Shown: positions 15,500 through 25,038, counted from the first letter of the stretch. The stretch: DNA of 64,000 nt from Chryseobacterium tagetis (GCF_016735585.2 NZ_JAERSE020000002.1:806001-870000), one strand, 5' to 3'. The notes: generated by a model not told the origin, from the sequence alone. Numbers and translations: made by a program.

Positions 15500-16384
15500 T
15501 TAGTCGTTATAGACCGAAGTTTTGTAAGCAATGATGGTATTTTTCATCAACATCGCTCTTGTCATAGGTCCAACTCCTCCCGGAACAGGCGTTATCCAGC
15601 CTGCTTTTGCTGCACAGCTGTCAAAATCTACGTCACCTGCCAAATAATATCCTTTTGGAGAATCGTTGTCTACTCTTGTAATTCCAACGTCAACAATCAC
15701 TGCTCCGTCTTTGATCATTTCACCTTTTAAGAAATGAGGATCACCTAAAGCCGTGATGACGATGTCTGCTTTTTTAGTATATTCTTCGATGTCTTTAGTA
15801 TAAGAGTGTGTCAAAGTAACCGTAGAGTTTCCCGGGAAATCTTTTCTTCCCATCAAGATACTCATTGGTCTTCCAACGATCTTACTTCTTCCGATGATGA
15901 CACAGTCTTTACCTTTTGTTTCAATATTGTATCTTTCCAATAATGTCAAAATTCCGAACGGAGTTGCCGGCAGGAATGTATCCATTTCCAACGCCATTTT
16001 TCCAAAGTTTTCCGGGTGAAAACCATCTACATCTTTTCTTGGATCAATTGCATTGATGATTTTCTCCTGATCGATTTGGTCAGGTAAAGGCAACTGAACG
16101 ATAAATCCGTCAACTGATTTAGATTTATTTAATTCATCAATTTTTTCCAATAATTCAGATTCAGAAACCGTACTTGGAAATTTCACTAAGCTAGACTGAA
16201 AACCAACTTCTTCACAATCTTTCACTTTAGCATTTACATAAGCCTTACTTGCTCCGTTGTTTCCGACAAGAATGGCTACCAAATGCGGAGCTCTTCTTTT
16301 TCCGGCAACAATTTTTTCAACTTCAGCCTTGATTTCCTGTTTTATTTCTTTGGATACTTTTAATCCGTCAAGAATTTCTGCCAT
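15500..16384 (-). CDS. folD: Bifunctional methylenetetrahydrofolate dehydrogenase/cyclohydrolase
   Basis: A 294-residue enzyme of one-carbon metabolism that interconverts 5,10-methylene- and 10-formyl-tetrahydrofolate. It has the catalytic YVNAKVKDCEEVGF (with the lysine), QLPLPDQI, PRKDVDGFHPENFG, the NADP-binding GRSKIVGRPM and the C-terminal PVPGGVGPMTRAML. The length is normal. It is followed closely by queE and preceded by pgi at 30 bp, so the three may be co-transcribed. Confidence 0.97.
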   Translation of the reverse strand: MAEILDGLKVSKEIKQEIKAEVEKIVAGKRRAPHLVAILVGNNGASKAYVNAKVKDCEEVGFQSSLVKFPSTVSESELLEKIDELNKSKSVDGFIVQLPLPDQIDQEKIINAIDPRKDVDGFHPENFGKMALEMDTFLPATPFGILTLLERYNIETKGKDCVIIGRSKIVGRPMSILMGRKDFPGNSTVTLTHSYTKDIEEYTKKADIVITALGDPHFLKGEMIKDGAVIVDVGITRVDNDSPKGYYLAGDVDFDSCAAKAGWITPVPGGVGPMTRAMLMKNTIIAYKTSVYND

Positions 16385-16414
16385 TTTTTACTTTTATTAG
16401 ATATTTACTTTCTT

Positions 16415-18055
16415 TTACTTATTTCCTTTATAATAATTGATCAGTCCGTTTGTTGAGCTGTCATGAGAGCCAATCGTCTCATTATTTTCAAGTTCCGGCA
16501 AAATTTTGTTTGCTAAAACTTTTCCTAACTCTACTCCAAACTGGTCGAAGCTGAAAATATTCCAGATAACACCCTGAACGAAAATTTTATGTTCATATAA
16601 AGCAATTAACTGACCTAGTGAAAAAGGAGTTAATTCTTTGAATAATATAGAGTTAGTAGGGGTGTTTCCCTGGAAGACTTTATAATTTACCAAGAAATCA
16701 ATTTCTTCATCGGATTTCCCTGAATTTTTCAATTCTTCCTCCACTTCTTCTTCTGTTTTTCCGAAGGCAAGTGCCTCAGTCTGAGCGAAAAAGTTAGCTA
16801 ATAATTTATCCTGATGATCCGAAACTTTGTTCGGGCTTTTTGCATAAGCAATAAAATCAGCAGGAATCAATTCAGTTCCCTGGTGAATCAACTGATAGAA
16901 AGCGTGTTGTCCGTTTGTTCCTGGTTCTCCCCAAATAATTGGTCCCGTTTCATATTCTACAAATTCGCCGTTTCGGTCTACATATTTTCCGTTGCTTTCC
17001 ATATCTCCCTGTTGAAGATAAGCTGCAAATCTGTCTAAATACTGAGAATAAGGAAGAATCGCATAGCTTGTTGCGGCATAAAAATTACGATACCAGATTC
17101 CTAAAAGTCCCATCAAAACAGGTATGTTTTCAGAGAATTCTGCAGTCTGGAAATGCTGATCCGTATCAAAAGCTCCTTTTAATAGCTGTTCGAAGTTTTC
17201 GTAACCCACTGCAAGAACAATACTTAACCCTATTGCACTCCAAAGTGAGTATCTTCCACCTACCCAATCCCAGAATTCGAAGATGTTTTCTTCTGCAATT
17301 CCGAAGTCTTTAACTGCTTGAACATTAGTTGATAAAGCGACAAAGTGTTTAGCCACATCTTCCTGTTTTCCAGCCTGTAAGAACCAGTCTTTTGCTGAAT
17401 TGGCATTTGTCATTGTTTCCTGAGTCGTAAACGTTTTGGAAGCAATGATGAATAAAGTGGTTTCAGGATTTAAGTTCTTTACAACTTCTGCAATATGATT
17501 TCCATCTACATTAGAAACGAAGTGAACATTTAATCTTGTTTTAAAATGCTTTAAAGCAGAAACTACCATTACAGGTCCCAAATCTGAACCTCCGATTCCG
17601 ATATTGACAACATCTGTAATTTCTTTTCCGCTGAAACCTTTGTGTGCTCCTGAAATAATGCTTTCAGAAAAAGATTTCATGTGATCTAAGACTCTTTTAA
17701 TCTGAGGTTTGATGTTTTCTCCGTCTACCAAAATCTCTTTATCGGAAAAATCTCTCAAAGCGGTATGAAGAACTGCTCTTCCTTCAGTTTCATTGATTTT
17801 ATCGCCTGAGAACATTTTAGAAATAGCATCTTTCAACTGACATTCTTCAGCCAGATTCAATAAAAGTTGTTTTGTCTTTGAATCGATCAGGTTTTTTGAA
17901 TAATCGAAAAGGAAATTATCTCTTTGTAACGAAAATTCTTGAAAACGGTTAGGATTCTCCTGAAAAAGAGTTCTTAAATCAAGGTCAGAGTCTCCGAAAT
18001 ATTCATCCAGATTTTTCCAGCTTTCGGTGTGTAAAGGATTTATTTTTGATAGCAT
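16415..18055 (-). CDS. pgi: Glucose-6-phosphate isomerase
   Basis: A 546-residue glycolytic enzyme converting glucose 6-phosphate to fructose 6-phosphate. Motifs include [28 protein letters not shown], the catalytic [20 protein letters not shown] and an end region with the active-site lysine. Length and order fit the bacterial long form. It is the first gene of a probable pgi-folD-queE run on the minus strand. Confidence 0.97.
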   Translation of the reverse strand: MLSKINPLHTESWKNLDEYFGDSDLDLRTLFQENPNRFQEFSLQRDNFLFDYSKNLIDSKTKQLLLNLAEECQLKDAISKMFSGDKINETEGRAVLHTALRDFSDKEILVDGENIKPQIKRVLDHMKSFSESIISGAHKGFSGKEITDVVNIGIGGSDLGPVMVVSALKHFKTRLNVHFVSNVDGNHIAEVVKNLNPETTLFIIASKTFTTQETMTNANSAKDWFLQAGKQEDVAKHFVALSTNVQAVKDFGIAEENIFEFWDWVGGRYSLWSAIGLSIVLAVGYENFEQLLKGAFDTDQHFQTAEFSENIPVLMGLLGIWYRNFYAATSYAILPYSQYLDRFAAYLQQGDMESNGKYVDRNGEFVEYETGPIIWGEPGTNGQHAFYQLIHQGTELIPADFIAYAKSPNKVSDHQDKLLANFFAQTEALAFGKTEEEVEEELKNSGKSDEEIDFLVNYKVFQGNTPTNSILFKELTPFSLGQLIALYEHKIFVQGVIWNIFSFDQFGVELGKVLANKILPELENNETIGSHDSSTNGLINYYKGNK

Positions 18056-18197
18056 ATATATTCAGAAATTAAGGTTTTAAGGCTTAGGATTTAGGATTGT
18101 TGAATGCCAAATCCTCATACAAAATTATTGAATTGCAAATTTACGGAAAAATAAAACCTCAAATAAGTTTGGTGCAGATAAATAATAGTTTTTTAAT

Positions 18198-18229
18198 AAA
18201 AAAAGCCTCAAATGTTGAATTTGAAGCTG
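18198..18229 (-). terminator. Terminator of the sigma-factor operon
   Basis: AGCCTCAAAT and ATTTGAAGCT form an imperfect stem; on the minus strand it is followed by a T run (A run at 18193-18203 on the plus strand). It lies just past the stop of the membrane-protein gene at 18249. Confidence 0.65.
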
Positions 18230-18248
18230 ATTTTAGAGTGAAATACTA

Positions 18249-18857
18249 TTATTCTTCTTCCATATCATTTAAAATGTTCTCCAGCTTTTTAGCATCGCGG
18301 CCATATAAGTATTTGGTCCATAGAATAATGCTGGTAACAACGGCTAAAGTGCCTATTAATACAACTAGAATCAAAGAAAAGATTTGAGTATTGGTGAGAT
18401 CTGAGAGTGATTTCCCTGTTTTCAGAAGGGTATTATAGATAAACAGTCCTATCGTTATAAGAAAATGGGGCAACAGGAGGAACCCAAAAGACTGGTAACG
18501 CTCCATATTAAGTTTTAACTCATGGTAAATCTTCCATAAACTGTTTTTCGTATTTCCCGTATAAAGTTCGGTTTGCTTATAAAATTTATAAAATCCGAAA
18601 AGGTAATAGGAAGAGATTACAACGAACATCGTATACGATGTGTAATAGATGATATATTGTGAAGCCGGAAACTTAAGCTGCAGAGGAAAAAAAGCAATTA
18701 AAATAACCGCAATAACCTGCATGATAAATTCCTTTTTCATGTTTTTTTGAATCTTTTCTATCGGATGTTTGCTCTCTTTGAGCTGATCTATGGTGTTGGG
18801 AATATGAATATCTGTATTTTCTTTATCCCATTCTGATTTTAATTGATCAAAATTCAT
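18249..18857 (-). CDS. Membrane protein encoded with an ECF sigma factor (possible regulator)
   Basis: A 202-residue protein with a cytoplasmic N-terminal part (MNFDQLKSEWDKENTDI) and about four membrane helices from residue 47 onward. It overlaps the sigma-factor gene by 11 bp, the usual place of an anti-sigma factor, but I see no ZAS-type zinc motif (HxxxCxxC). Similar proteins in Flavobacteriia accompany this class of sigma factor. A role in controlling the sigma factor is inferred from position only. Confidence 0.75.
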   Translation of the reverse strand: MNFDQLKSEWDKENTDIHIPNTIDQLKESKHPIEKIQKNMKKEFIMQVIAVILIAFFPLQLKFPASQYIIYYTSYTMFVVISSYYLFGFYKFYKQTELYTGNTKNSLWKIYHELKLNMERYQSFGFLLLPHFLITIGLFIYNTLLKTGKSLSDLTNTQIFSLILVVLIGTLAVVTSIILWTKYLYGRDAKKLENILNDMEEE

Positions 18858-19356
18858 AACCTGATTTTTTTATGATGTTTTGTATTTTTTCTTTTGTTCT
18901 GTTGAGTTTTACCCGGGCGTTTCCTTCACTGAGTCCCATATTGTTTCCAATTTCTTTGTGGGAAAGCCCTTCCATGAAATAGAAAATAATTGCTTTTTCC
19001 AGAGGTTTCAGTTCCTGAACGGCTTTGTAAAAAATCTCAAGCTGTTTGTCTTTGGAAGGATTGTATTCCTCATTCTGAAATTCAAAATGGTGGGGAGTAT
19101 CAGTGTGATGATTGGTTCTTTGTTTTTCTTTTTTAAAAAAAGTAATGGCGGTATTGATGGCTACACGATACATCCATGTAGAAAATTCGCTGTTTCCTTT
19201 AAAAGTCTGATACGATTTCCATAGCTGGATCATGATTTCCTGCTGAAGATCTTCCCTGTCTTCTATGGAATCTGCATAAATACGGGAGGCTTTATATAAA
19301 ATGCCTTTATGCTGATTGATGAGTCGTAAAAAAGTAGCTTCTGTTGAATTGCTCAC
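18847..19356 (-). CDS. ECF-type RNA polymerase sigma factor
   Basis: A 169-residue sigma factor. Region 2 is visible as DREDLQQEIMIQLWKSYQTF followed by FSTWMYRVAINTAITFFK, and region 4 as LKPLEKAIIFYFMEGLSHKEIGNNMGLSEGNARVKLNR. It would direct RNA polymerase to a small regulon, probably in response to envelope signals. It is immediately upstream of and overlaps the membrane-protein gene. The targets are unknown; the TraB-like gene downstream in the opposite reading direction of the operon is separate. Confidence 0.92.
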   Translation of the reverse strand: MSNSTEATFLRLINQHKGILYKASRIYADSIEDREDLQQEIMIQLWKSYQTFKGNSEFSTWMYRVAINTAITFFKKEKQRTNHHTDTPHHFEFQNEEYNPSKDKQLEIFYKAVQELKPLEKAIIFYFMEGLSHKEIGNNMGLSEGNARVKLNRTKEKIQNIIKKSGYEF

Positions 19357-19377
19357 GATGATATTTTCATGGTTAAA

Positions 19378-20247
19378 TTATAAGCTGCTTATTGGCTTTA
19401 CACTATATCCTTTTGATCTCAGTAATTGAATGATTCCGTTGTTTCCCATAAGATGAGCACCTCCTACAGCAAAAAATGAGCTTTCTTTTTTCATCATTTC
19501 GGGCATTTTTTCTGCCCAGTTTTTATTTCTGTCCGTAAGCATGGCTTTTTCCTGTTTGCTGTTCATAAATTTATCATTTTTAAAAAGATCATACACCGTT
19601 TGCAGATCTTCTTTTTTGAATGCGCTGATCATTCCCTGCAGAAGAATTTCATATTCTTTACCCATTTTCAGCTGTTGGATCACATCTTTCAGGTTGTAAG
19701 CAGTATTAATGGAAGTCAGCTGATCTTCTACTTTTTCTAATCCGCCAATGTTTTTTTTGCTTTTAAGAGCGGTTTGTAAAAGCTCTATCTCATAAGATTT
19801 TATTTCAGTTTGTGGGCATGGAACGGCTTTCATTGAAATAAGCGCATACAATGCCTGAGAAGAAGAACTGTCCATATTTTTCAGATTGGTTCCGTAACTG
19901 GCAAGAATTTTATCAAGTTCATTCGCTTCATTTGGACTTAATTGATCAGACAATTTTTTATCAGATTTGAACATTCCCTGCAAAGCAGTCATTTCTTTAG
20001 GATCTGTGTAATTGATTTCCATGACAAAATTTTCCGAATTTTCAAGAGCTTTTACTACTTTAGATTTCATCTCAAAATCTTTGCTGCACATGATATGGAA
20101 TGTTCCGGCAATGTAAGAGGGTTTTGAAAGTCCGTTTCCTGTCACTTCCCAAAGAATGCTTTTTTCACTCTCTTTATTTTGAGCATTGATAGTCATGGTT
20201 ATAATCGTCATTAATGCAGCGACTCCTAGTTTTACTAAATTTTTCAT
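19378..20247 (-). CDS. TraB/GumN-family protein
   Basis: A 289-residue secreted or periplasmic protein with a signal peptide (MKNLVKLGVAALMTIITMTINAQ). The family motifs are visible: SYIAGTFHIM near residue 45, with the GxFH signature, acidic residues in FVMEINYTD, and the C-terminal FFAVGGAHLMGNNGIIQLLRSKGY. TraB-like domains resemble metal-dependent hydrolases (the Tiki protease superfamily). The physiological substrate is not known. It lies just upstream of the sigma-factor gene on the same strand, with 22 bp between them, and may belong to that transcript. Confidence 0.88.
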   Translation of the reverse strand: MKNLVKLGVAALMTIITMTINAQNKESEKSILWEVTGNGLSKPSYIAGTFHIMCSKDFEMKSKVVKALENSENFVMEINYTDPKEMTALQGMFKSDKKLSDQLSPNEANELDKILASYGTNLKNMDSSSSQALYALISMKAVPCPQTEIKSYEIELLQTALKSKKNIGGLEKVEDQLTSINTAYNLKDVIQQLKMGKEYEILLQGMISAFKKEDLQTVYDLFKNDKFMNSKQEKAMLTDRNKNWAEKMPEMMKKESSFFAVGGAHLMGNNGIIQLLRSKGYSVKPISSL

Positions 20248-20337
20248 ACGGTTATTTTTTATTGATTTTCTGTTATTTTAAACAGTAGGTAAAGGTGTCG
20301 TTACAATCGTTACAGTTTTTTTTCAAAAAAAATAAAA

Positions 20338-20358
20338 ACCTCCGGAAATCCGAAGGTC
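20338..20358 (-). terminator. Terminator downstream of the DUF4349-type gene
   Basis: On the minus strand ACCTTCGG pairs with CCGGAGGT around a short loop, followed by a T run (A-rich 20323-20337 on the plus strand). Confidence 0.7.
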
Positions 20359-20402
20359 AGTAAAATTAAAATATAGTGATAATCATAAAGATTAGGAAAG
20401 CT

Positions 20403-21317
20403 TTACTCTGGAATATTTTGTTGGGCTTTTCTTGCTGATCTTCTTTTTCTATAAAGAAATAGAACAACGGCTCCGATTAATAATATAGGCCAGATAACAA
20501 TGAGCCCGACAACAATTCTTTGAATTAAATAATATCCTTCCACAAAAGCAGATTTTACGCTGTAGATAAAATCAAATTTATATCTGTCATCAATGCTTTG
20601 GGTATTTGTGATCGCAATTTCGGCGATTCTGATTTTAGGTTCTTTGATGTAAATATCAACAGTGCTGTATTTTAAATTGTCGGTTACATCCATATTGGCA
20701 TATTGTTGCTGGTTGCTTTCAGACATGTTTTCATCATCCAGTTTTACTTTGTCTTTATTGGTTTTTAGCTGTGATATATTTTCGCCTGTTTTTTTAATTC
20801 TTTTTCCTTCAAGCTCAGCGTATTTTATATTGGAAGTCACATCTTCCGCATTGATTGATCTTGAATTCAGAAATAATTTTTTATCATTAATCAGAGTGAG
20901 TAATTCACCAAGTTTTGCGGTCGGAATTCTTACCTGCATGCTGTTTTCCGATTGGTATTTTTTTACCAGCATAGCTTCTTCGTTGGAAGTGTTGTAAGTG
21001 TCTTCTGAGATCACATTGCTTTTTAAATTGCTGTGAGTGACGAATCCGCCCAGTTCCTGAACCGATTTTTCAATGGAAATCGTAGCATCATAAACATCTT
21101 TTACTTCCATATTTACATCTGCGGTTTTAATGAACTGTTTGTCTTTTACCTTCATGGTAGCTACTGAAGAAATACTGTCTGAAGTAGCAACTGCTGCTGA
21201 ATCGGTGATAGCAGTAGCTTCTCCATACCCTTCACCGGTTGCTTCCTGTTTTTTACAAGAATAAATTCCCAATAAAAGTGCTGTAGCGATCGATAATCTG
21301 ATGTAAGTAGTTTTCAT
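20403..21317 (-). CDS. DUF4349-type lipoprotein with C-terminal membrane anchor
   Basis: A 304-residue product with a lipoprotein signal (LSIATALLLGIYSC), a serine/threonine/alanine-rich linker, then the DUF4349 pattern: QFIKTADVNMEVKDVYDATISIEKSVQELGGFV, SMQVRIPTAKLGELL and SRSINAEDVTSNI. A long helical segment follows, and a C-terminal membrane helix (IVVGLIVIWPILLIGAVVLFLY) ends in a basic tail. The fold suggests an envelope structural or sensory protein. No enzymatic motif is evident. Confidence 0.85.
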   Translation of the reverse strand: MKTTYIRLSIATALLLGIYSCKKQEATGEGYGEATAITDSAAVATSDSISSVATMKVKDKQFIKTADVNMEVKDVYDATISIEKSVQELGGFVTHSNLKSNVISEDTYNTSNEEAMLVKKYQSENSMQVRIPTAKLGELLTLINDKKLFLNSRSINAEDVTSNIKYAELEGKRIKKTGENISQLKTNKDKVKLDDENMSESNQQQYANMDVTDNLKYSTVDIYIKEPKIRIAEIAITNTQSIDDRYKFDFIYSVKSAFVEGYYLIQRIVVGLIVIWPILLIGAVVLFLYRKRRSARKAQQNIPE

Positions 21318-21523
21318 AATATTGATTTTTAATGTTTTGCTTATCTCAAAGTTCCGGCCGAATCAGTTGTAAAGTTTGAAAATTGAGGGCAAACATTTTG
21401 TAAAGAGAAAAGAGATTTTAAAATGTTAAAATTCAGTGTTTTGTAAAATAGTCTTGAGGAAAGTGGTTTGTTTTCGGAGCAATTTTTGCTTAACTTTTAC
21501 AAATCAAACACACAATCATTACT

Positions 21524-22882
21524 ATGTCAAATACTTTTTCCAAAATCAGAAACGCAATAGAGTTATTCAGATCCATAGACTTTGATCAGTTGAGTGCTAT
21601 TTCTCAAAAAGTCGATCTTCCTAAACTGATGCAGAATTTCTCAAAACTCGATGATAAGCAGCTCGGAGGTTTAATGAAAATGCTTGATCCGAATAAGAAA
21701 AAGAAAGAGCTTCCGCCAATAGACGGAGATTTCTACGATATCTATCATACGTTGAGTCCCGAGCAGAGAGAGGTTCAGCTTAAAGTGAGAGCTTTTATGG
21801 AAAAAGAAGTAAAACCTTTGGTCAATCATTATTGGCTGCGTGATGAATTTCCATTTGAACTGATTCCGAAATTTCAAAAATTAGATATTTGCGGAGTAAC
21901 CTATCAAGGATACGGTTGTCCGGGAATGCCTTTTTTAATGGAAGGGGTTATTGCTATGGAAATGGCAAGAATTGATGCTTCGATTGCTACTTTTTTTGGC
22001 GTGCAATCTGGTTTGGCGATGGGTTCAATTTATATCTGCGGTTCTGAAGAGCAAAAACAGAAATGGCTTCCCCAAATGCAGAAATTTGAAAAAATCGGAG
22101 CGTTTGGATTGACAGAACCGGAAGTAGGTTCCGGTGCAGCAGGAGGATTGACGGTAACATGCAAAAAAACACCCGATGGCTGGATTCTCAACGGACAGAA
22201 GAAATGGATCGGAAATGCAACATTTGCAGATATAATCATCATTTGGGCAAGAGATTTAGATGACGGAGAAGTAAAAGGTTTTATTGTTGAAAAAGATAAT
22301 CCGGGCTATTCTGTTGAAAAAATTAAAGGAAAAATGGCATTGAGAATTGTTCAGAACGGTTTAATCACACTGAAAGACTGTTTGGTTACAGAAGAAAACC
22401 GTTTACAAAATGCCAATTCATTCAAAGATACCGGAAAAGTGTTGAGAATGACCAGAGCAGGAGTGGCATGGATGGCGACAGGTTGTGCAAGAGGAGCGTA
22501 TGAAAGCGCTTTAGATTATACCAGAAAAAGAGAGCAGTTCGGAAAACCGATTGCTTCATTCCAGATGATTCAGGGACATTTGGTAGAAATGTTGTCAAAT
22601 CTTACGGCAATGCAGACGATGGTTTTCAGGCTTTCTGAAATGCAGGATGAAGGCATTTTAAAAGATGAGCATGCTTCTTTAGCTAAAGTTTTCTGTACGT
22701 TAAGAACCAGAGATATCGTTTCCAGAGCCCGTGAAGTGATGGGCGGAAACGGAATTTTACTTGAATATGATGTCGCGAGATTTGTTGCCGACGCTGAAGC
22801 TATTTATTCCTATGAAGGAACAAAAGAAATCAATTCACTGATTGTAGGAAGATCAATTACAGGATTCAGTGCATTTATATAA
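21524..22882 (+). CDS. Acyl-CoA dehydrogenase (glutaryl-CoA dehydrogenase-like)
   Basis: A 452-residue flavoprotein. The first about 60 residues are an extra N-terminal extension (DKQLGGLMKMLDPNKKKK) before the usual fold. Motifs include GLTEPEVGSGAAGG, GWILNGQKKWIGNATFAD, RKREQFGKPIASFQM, REVMGGNGILLEYDVARF and IYSYEGTKEIN, which contains the catalytic glutamate. The KMALRIVQNG segment and the order fit glutaryl-CoA-dehydrogenase-like members. It oxidises an acyl-CoA and passes electrons to ETF. The preceding 206-bp gap holds AT-rich DNA in which I see no clear motif. Confidence 0.88.
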   Translation: MSNTFSKIRNAIELFRSIDFDQLSAISQKVDLPKLMQNFSKLDDKQLGGLMKMLDPNKKKKELPPIDGDFYDIYHTLSPEQREVQLKVRAFMEKEVKPLVNHYWLRDEFPFELIPKFQKLDICGVTYQGYGCPGMPFLMEGVIAMEMARIDASIATFFGVQSGLAMGSIYICGSEEQKQKWLPQMQKFEKIGAFGLTEPEVGSGAAGGLTVTCKKTPDGWILNGQKKWIGNATFADIIIIWARDLDDGEVKGFIVEKDNPGYSVEKIKGKMALRIVQNGLITLKDCLVTEENRLQNANSFKDTGKVLRMTRAGVAWMATGCARGAYESALDYTRKREQFGKPIASFQMIQGHLVEMLSNLTAMQTMVFRLSEMQDEGILKDEHASLAKVFCTLRTRDIVSRAREVMGGNGILLEYDVARFVADAEAIYSYEGTKEINSLIVGRSITGFSAFI

Positions 22883-22886
22883 TGTT

Positions 22887-22943
22887 AATGATCAATGGTG
22901 AATTTAAAAATTGACAGGCAACGTGAATTCACCATTGATCATT
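22887..22943. repeat. 18-bp perfect inverted repeat between convergent genes
   Basis: The arm at 22887-22904 (AATGATCAATGGTGAATT) is the exact reverse complement of 22926-22943, with a 21-nt spacer. It lies between acyl-CoA dehydrogenase and the convergent doxX-like gene, so it could serve as a bidirectional terminator, but no strong T run follows. It may instead be a dispersed element. Confidence 0.8.
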
Positions 22944-22957
22944 TATTATTCATTTTC

Positions 22958-23335
22958 TCAGCTTACCAAAGCTTTATATTTTTCTTTATTGTCAATAATC
23001 ATCCAAAGGTTGATCAGGAAAAGAACGCCGGCAATTGACATTCCCATTGGAGATTTATCCATCGTGAAAACGTGAACAACAATTCCTACCATTACGGGGA
23101 GGATGACAATAGCTCCTAAAGCCCTTGTTTTCGGAAAAATAAATAATAATCCTCCAACAACTTCTACAAGTCCTACTAATGGCATCAACCAGTGGATTTC
23201 TCCAAACGCAGCAAAAAGTTTCATCTGCTCCGGCGTTGGTTTTTCCATGGGTATATAATTAAAGAATTTGTTTAATCCGGCATTAATGAACATCAATCCG
23301 AAAAGAAGGCACAGGATAAATTTTATGATTTTCAT
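22958..23335 (-). CDS. DoxX-family membrane protein
   Basis: A 125-residue protein with four hydrophobic segments. It begins MKIIKFILCLLFGLMFINAGLNKF, the typical DoxX start with NAGLNKF, and continues LMPLVGLVEVVGGLLFIFPKTRALGAIV, which contains the conserved E-x2-GG-x4-P pattern. DoxX proteins are found in redox-stress and sulfur contexts, but their biochemical role varies. Nothing in the neighbourhood defines it further. Confidence 0.85.
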   Translation of the reverse strand: MKIIKFILCLLFGLMFINAGLNKFFNYIPMEKPTPEQMKLFAAFGEIHWLMPLVGLVEVVGGLLFIFPKTRALGAIVILPVMVGIVVHVFTMDKSPMGMSIAGVLFLINLWMIIDNKEKYKALVS

Positions 23336-23450
23336 GGGTTTTATTTTTTATTAAAGTTAAATAAAATTCCAATTCATTGATAAAAAGATAAATAATTTTA
23401 AAAATATTCTCTTTTTTAAGAAATAATAGAGTGTGTGTCCTTTGATTTTA

Positions 23451-23458
23451 TATATTTG
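23451..23458 (+). promoter_or_regulatory. -7 element of the bacteriocin-like gene
   Basis: TATATTTG matches TAnnTTTG 29 bp before the ATG at 23488. No good -33 element is seen at the right distance, so only the -7 part is called. Confidence 0.4.
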
Positions 23459-23487
23459 TTTTACCAGACAAATTAAAACAAAATGTT

Positions 23488-23736
23488 ATGCTGAAAAATC
23501 TTAAAAAATTAAATCGTACAGATTTAAGAGAAATTCTTGGAGGGGGTGGTCCCGGACTATGTGATATCGGACCTATTGGCTGCCCGTGTAAAATTCCACC
23601 GGGAGATCCGTGTTTAGGTGGAGGTCCGGGAGGACCGCCAACAGGACCTGATTATGGGTACTGTACAGATAGCGGAACTTATATTCTTTGCACGGAAACC
23701 TGTCCAAGCGGATTACAGCCCCTTTGTGCATTGTAA
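23488..23736 (+). CDS. Bacteriocin-like peptide precursor with double-glycine leader
   Basis: An 82-residue peptide. The first about 20 residues (MLKNLKKLNRTDLREILGGG) form a leader with the LxxLxRxxLxxIxGG pattern of the Chryseobacterium double-glycine leader family. The remainder is unusual: rich in Gly and Pro, with eight cysteines, including GCPC. Double-glycine leaders are removed by peptidase-containing ABC exporters; none is encoded nearby, and no modification enzyme is adjacent. The gene has its own -7 element and its own terminator, so it is a single-gene unit. Whether it is toxic, a signal or a structural peptide is unknown. Confidence 0.8.
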   Translation: MLKNLKKLNRTDLREILGGGGPGLCDIGPIGCPCKIPPGDPCLGGGPGGPPTGPDYGYCTDSGTYILCTETCPSGLQPLCAL

Positions 23737-23740
23737 AAAT

Positions 23741-23776
23741 AAAGCCTTCAGTTTCATCTGAAGGCTTTTTATTTTA
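23741..23776 (+). terminator. Terminator after the bacteriocin-like gene
   Basis: An 11-bp perfect stem (23741-23751 with 23759-23769) is followed by a T-rich tract. Confidence 0.88.
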
Positions 23777-23794
23777 AATATGTATTCTGAATGA

Positions 23795-24907
23795 TCAGTC
23801 CATTTCTTTTAGGGTGATGTTCTTTGATATTTTATAGCTTTTTTTCTTTTTATGAGGTTTTTCCTCTTCTCCAAGCAGTTTTCCCCAAGGTTGCAGGCCA
23901 TTTACTCTTTCAAAGATGATTTTGATGATGGCAATGGCCGGAATACACAAAAACATTCCTGCAATTCCCCAAAGATGTTCCCCGATAATGATGCCTAAAA
24001 ATGAAAAAAGAGCATTAATCTTTACTTTTGATCCTACTACAAACGGTAAAATAATATTTCCGTCAATAATATGAACGGCGATGTAGCCAATAACAACATA
24101 GATACACGTAGAAGGTGTTCCCGTTGCAAACGCAATGAAGCATGAAACGACCAGTGAAATACAAATTCCTAGATAAGGAATCACATTAAGTAATCCTGTA
24201 AGAACAGCAAGAAGAATAGCATATTTTACCCCTACAATTGTAAGAACAATTGATGTAAGAGCCGAAACAATAAACACCTGAAGACAAAGTCCGATGATGT
24301 ATTTTTTCGTCATTATTCTTACCTGTGTTACCACTTCCTGAACGCTTGTTTTATGCTTTTCGTTAAAAACCGTTACGATGAAATTATTTAAAATTCTTCT
24401 GTAATTCAGAATGAAAATGAAAAATAAAAGGAAGAATAAAATAAAAGCCAGTCCTGTTGAAAATACACCAAAAGTAAATCCTAAAATTAATCCCGAAGAA
24501 GAAAGAAGTTTATTTAATCCCTGATCGATATAATCAAGCTGATCGTTGATTTTTATATTGAAAGTTCTTGAAACCCAATGTTGCAGATTGCTAAAAACAG
24601 TAATAAACTGATCTTTTAAATGAGGAATATCTTTGCTGAAAGTAGATAATTGTGAACCGAAAAAATAGATCATTCCACTTAAAAAAATCAACATGATGAG
24701 TACTGATGTCATGGTGGAAAGTGATCTTGGGAATCTGAGCCTTCTTTCCAGAAAAGTAGCAAACGGTAAAAACAGCATGGCCATTAAGAATGCTAGAAAA
24801 AAAGGTGCTAAAATGCTTTGTCCCAATGCTAAAATGTAGCCAAGCCCAATAAGGGAAACAATGACAAGGGTCAATTTAACAAGAAAAGGGAGTCTTAGAA
24901 AGTTCAT
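23795..24907 (-). CDS. AI-2E family transporter
   Basis: A 370-residue membrane protein with seven or eight hydrophobic segments. The family pattern is visible in LAPFFLAFLMAMLFLPFATFLERR, LLNVIPYLGICISLV and the C-terminal VGSKVKINALFSFLGIIIGEHLWGIAGMFLCIPAIAIIKI. Such proteins export small molecules or ions (for example Na+/H+ exchange in some members); the substrate cannot be inferred here. The C-terminal tail is lysine-rich (KPHKKKKSYK). Confidence 0.9.
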   Translation of the reverse strand: MNFLRLPFLVKLTLVIVSLIGLGYILALGQSILAPFFLAFLMAMLFLPFATFLERRLRFPRSLSTMTSVLIMLIFLSGMIYFFGSQLSTFSKDIPHLKDQFITVFSNLQHWVSRTFNIKINDQLDYIDQGLNKLLSSSGLILGFTFGVFSTGLAFILFFLLFFIFILNYRRILNNFIVTVFNEKHKTSVQEVVTQVRIMTKKYIIGLCLQVFIVSALTSIVLTIVGVKYAILLAVLTGLLNVIPYLGICISLVVSCFIAFATGTPSTCIYVVIGYIAVHIIDGNIILPFVVGSKVKINALFSFLGIIIGEHLWGIAGMFLCIPAIAIIKIIFERVNGLQPWGKLLGEEEKPHKKKKSYKISKNITLKEMD

Positions 24908-24974
24908 AATTTCGAAATCTGCTGCATAAAGTTAAGAAAACACTTTGAATAATGAGTGGTTTGTATGTAAATCA

Positions 24975-25006
24975 AAAACACGTCCCAGAAATCTGAAACG
25001 TGTTTT
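24975..25006. terminator. Terminator-like hairpin between lon and the AI-2E transporter gene
   Basis: AAAACACGT (24975-24983) pairs with ACGTGTTTT (24998-25006). It lies downstream of lon (stop at 25039, minus strand) and before the minus-strand transporter, with A/T tracts on both sides. Confidence 0.6.
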
Positions 25007-25038
25007 ATTTATATTGAGAATGTTAATATGTGTATGGA

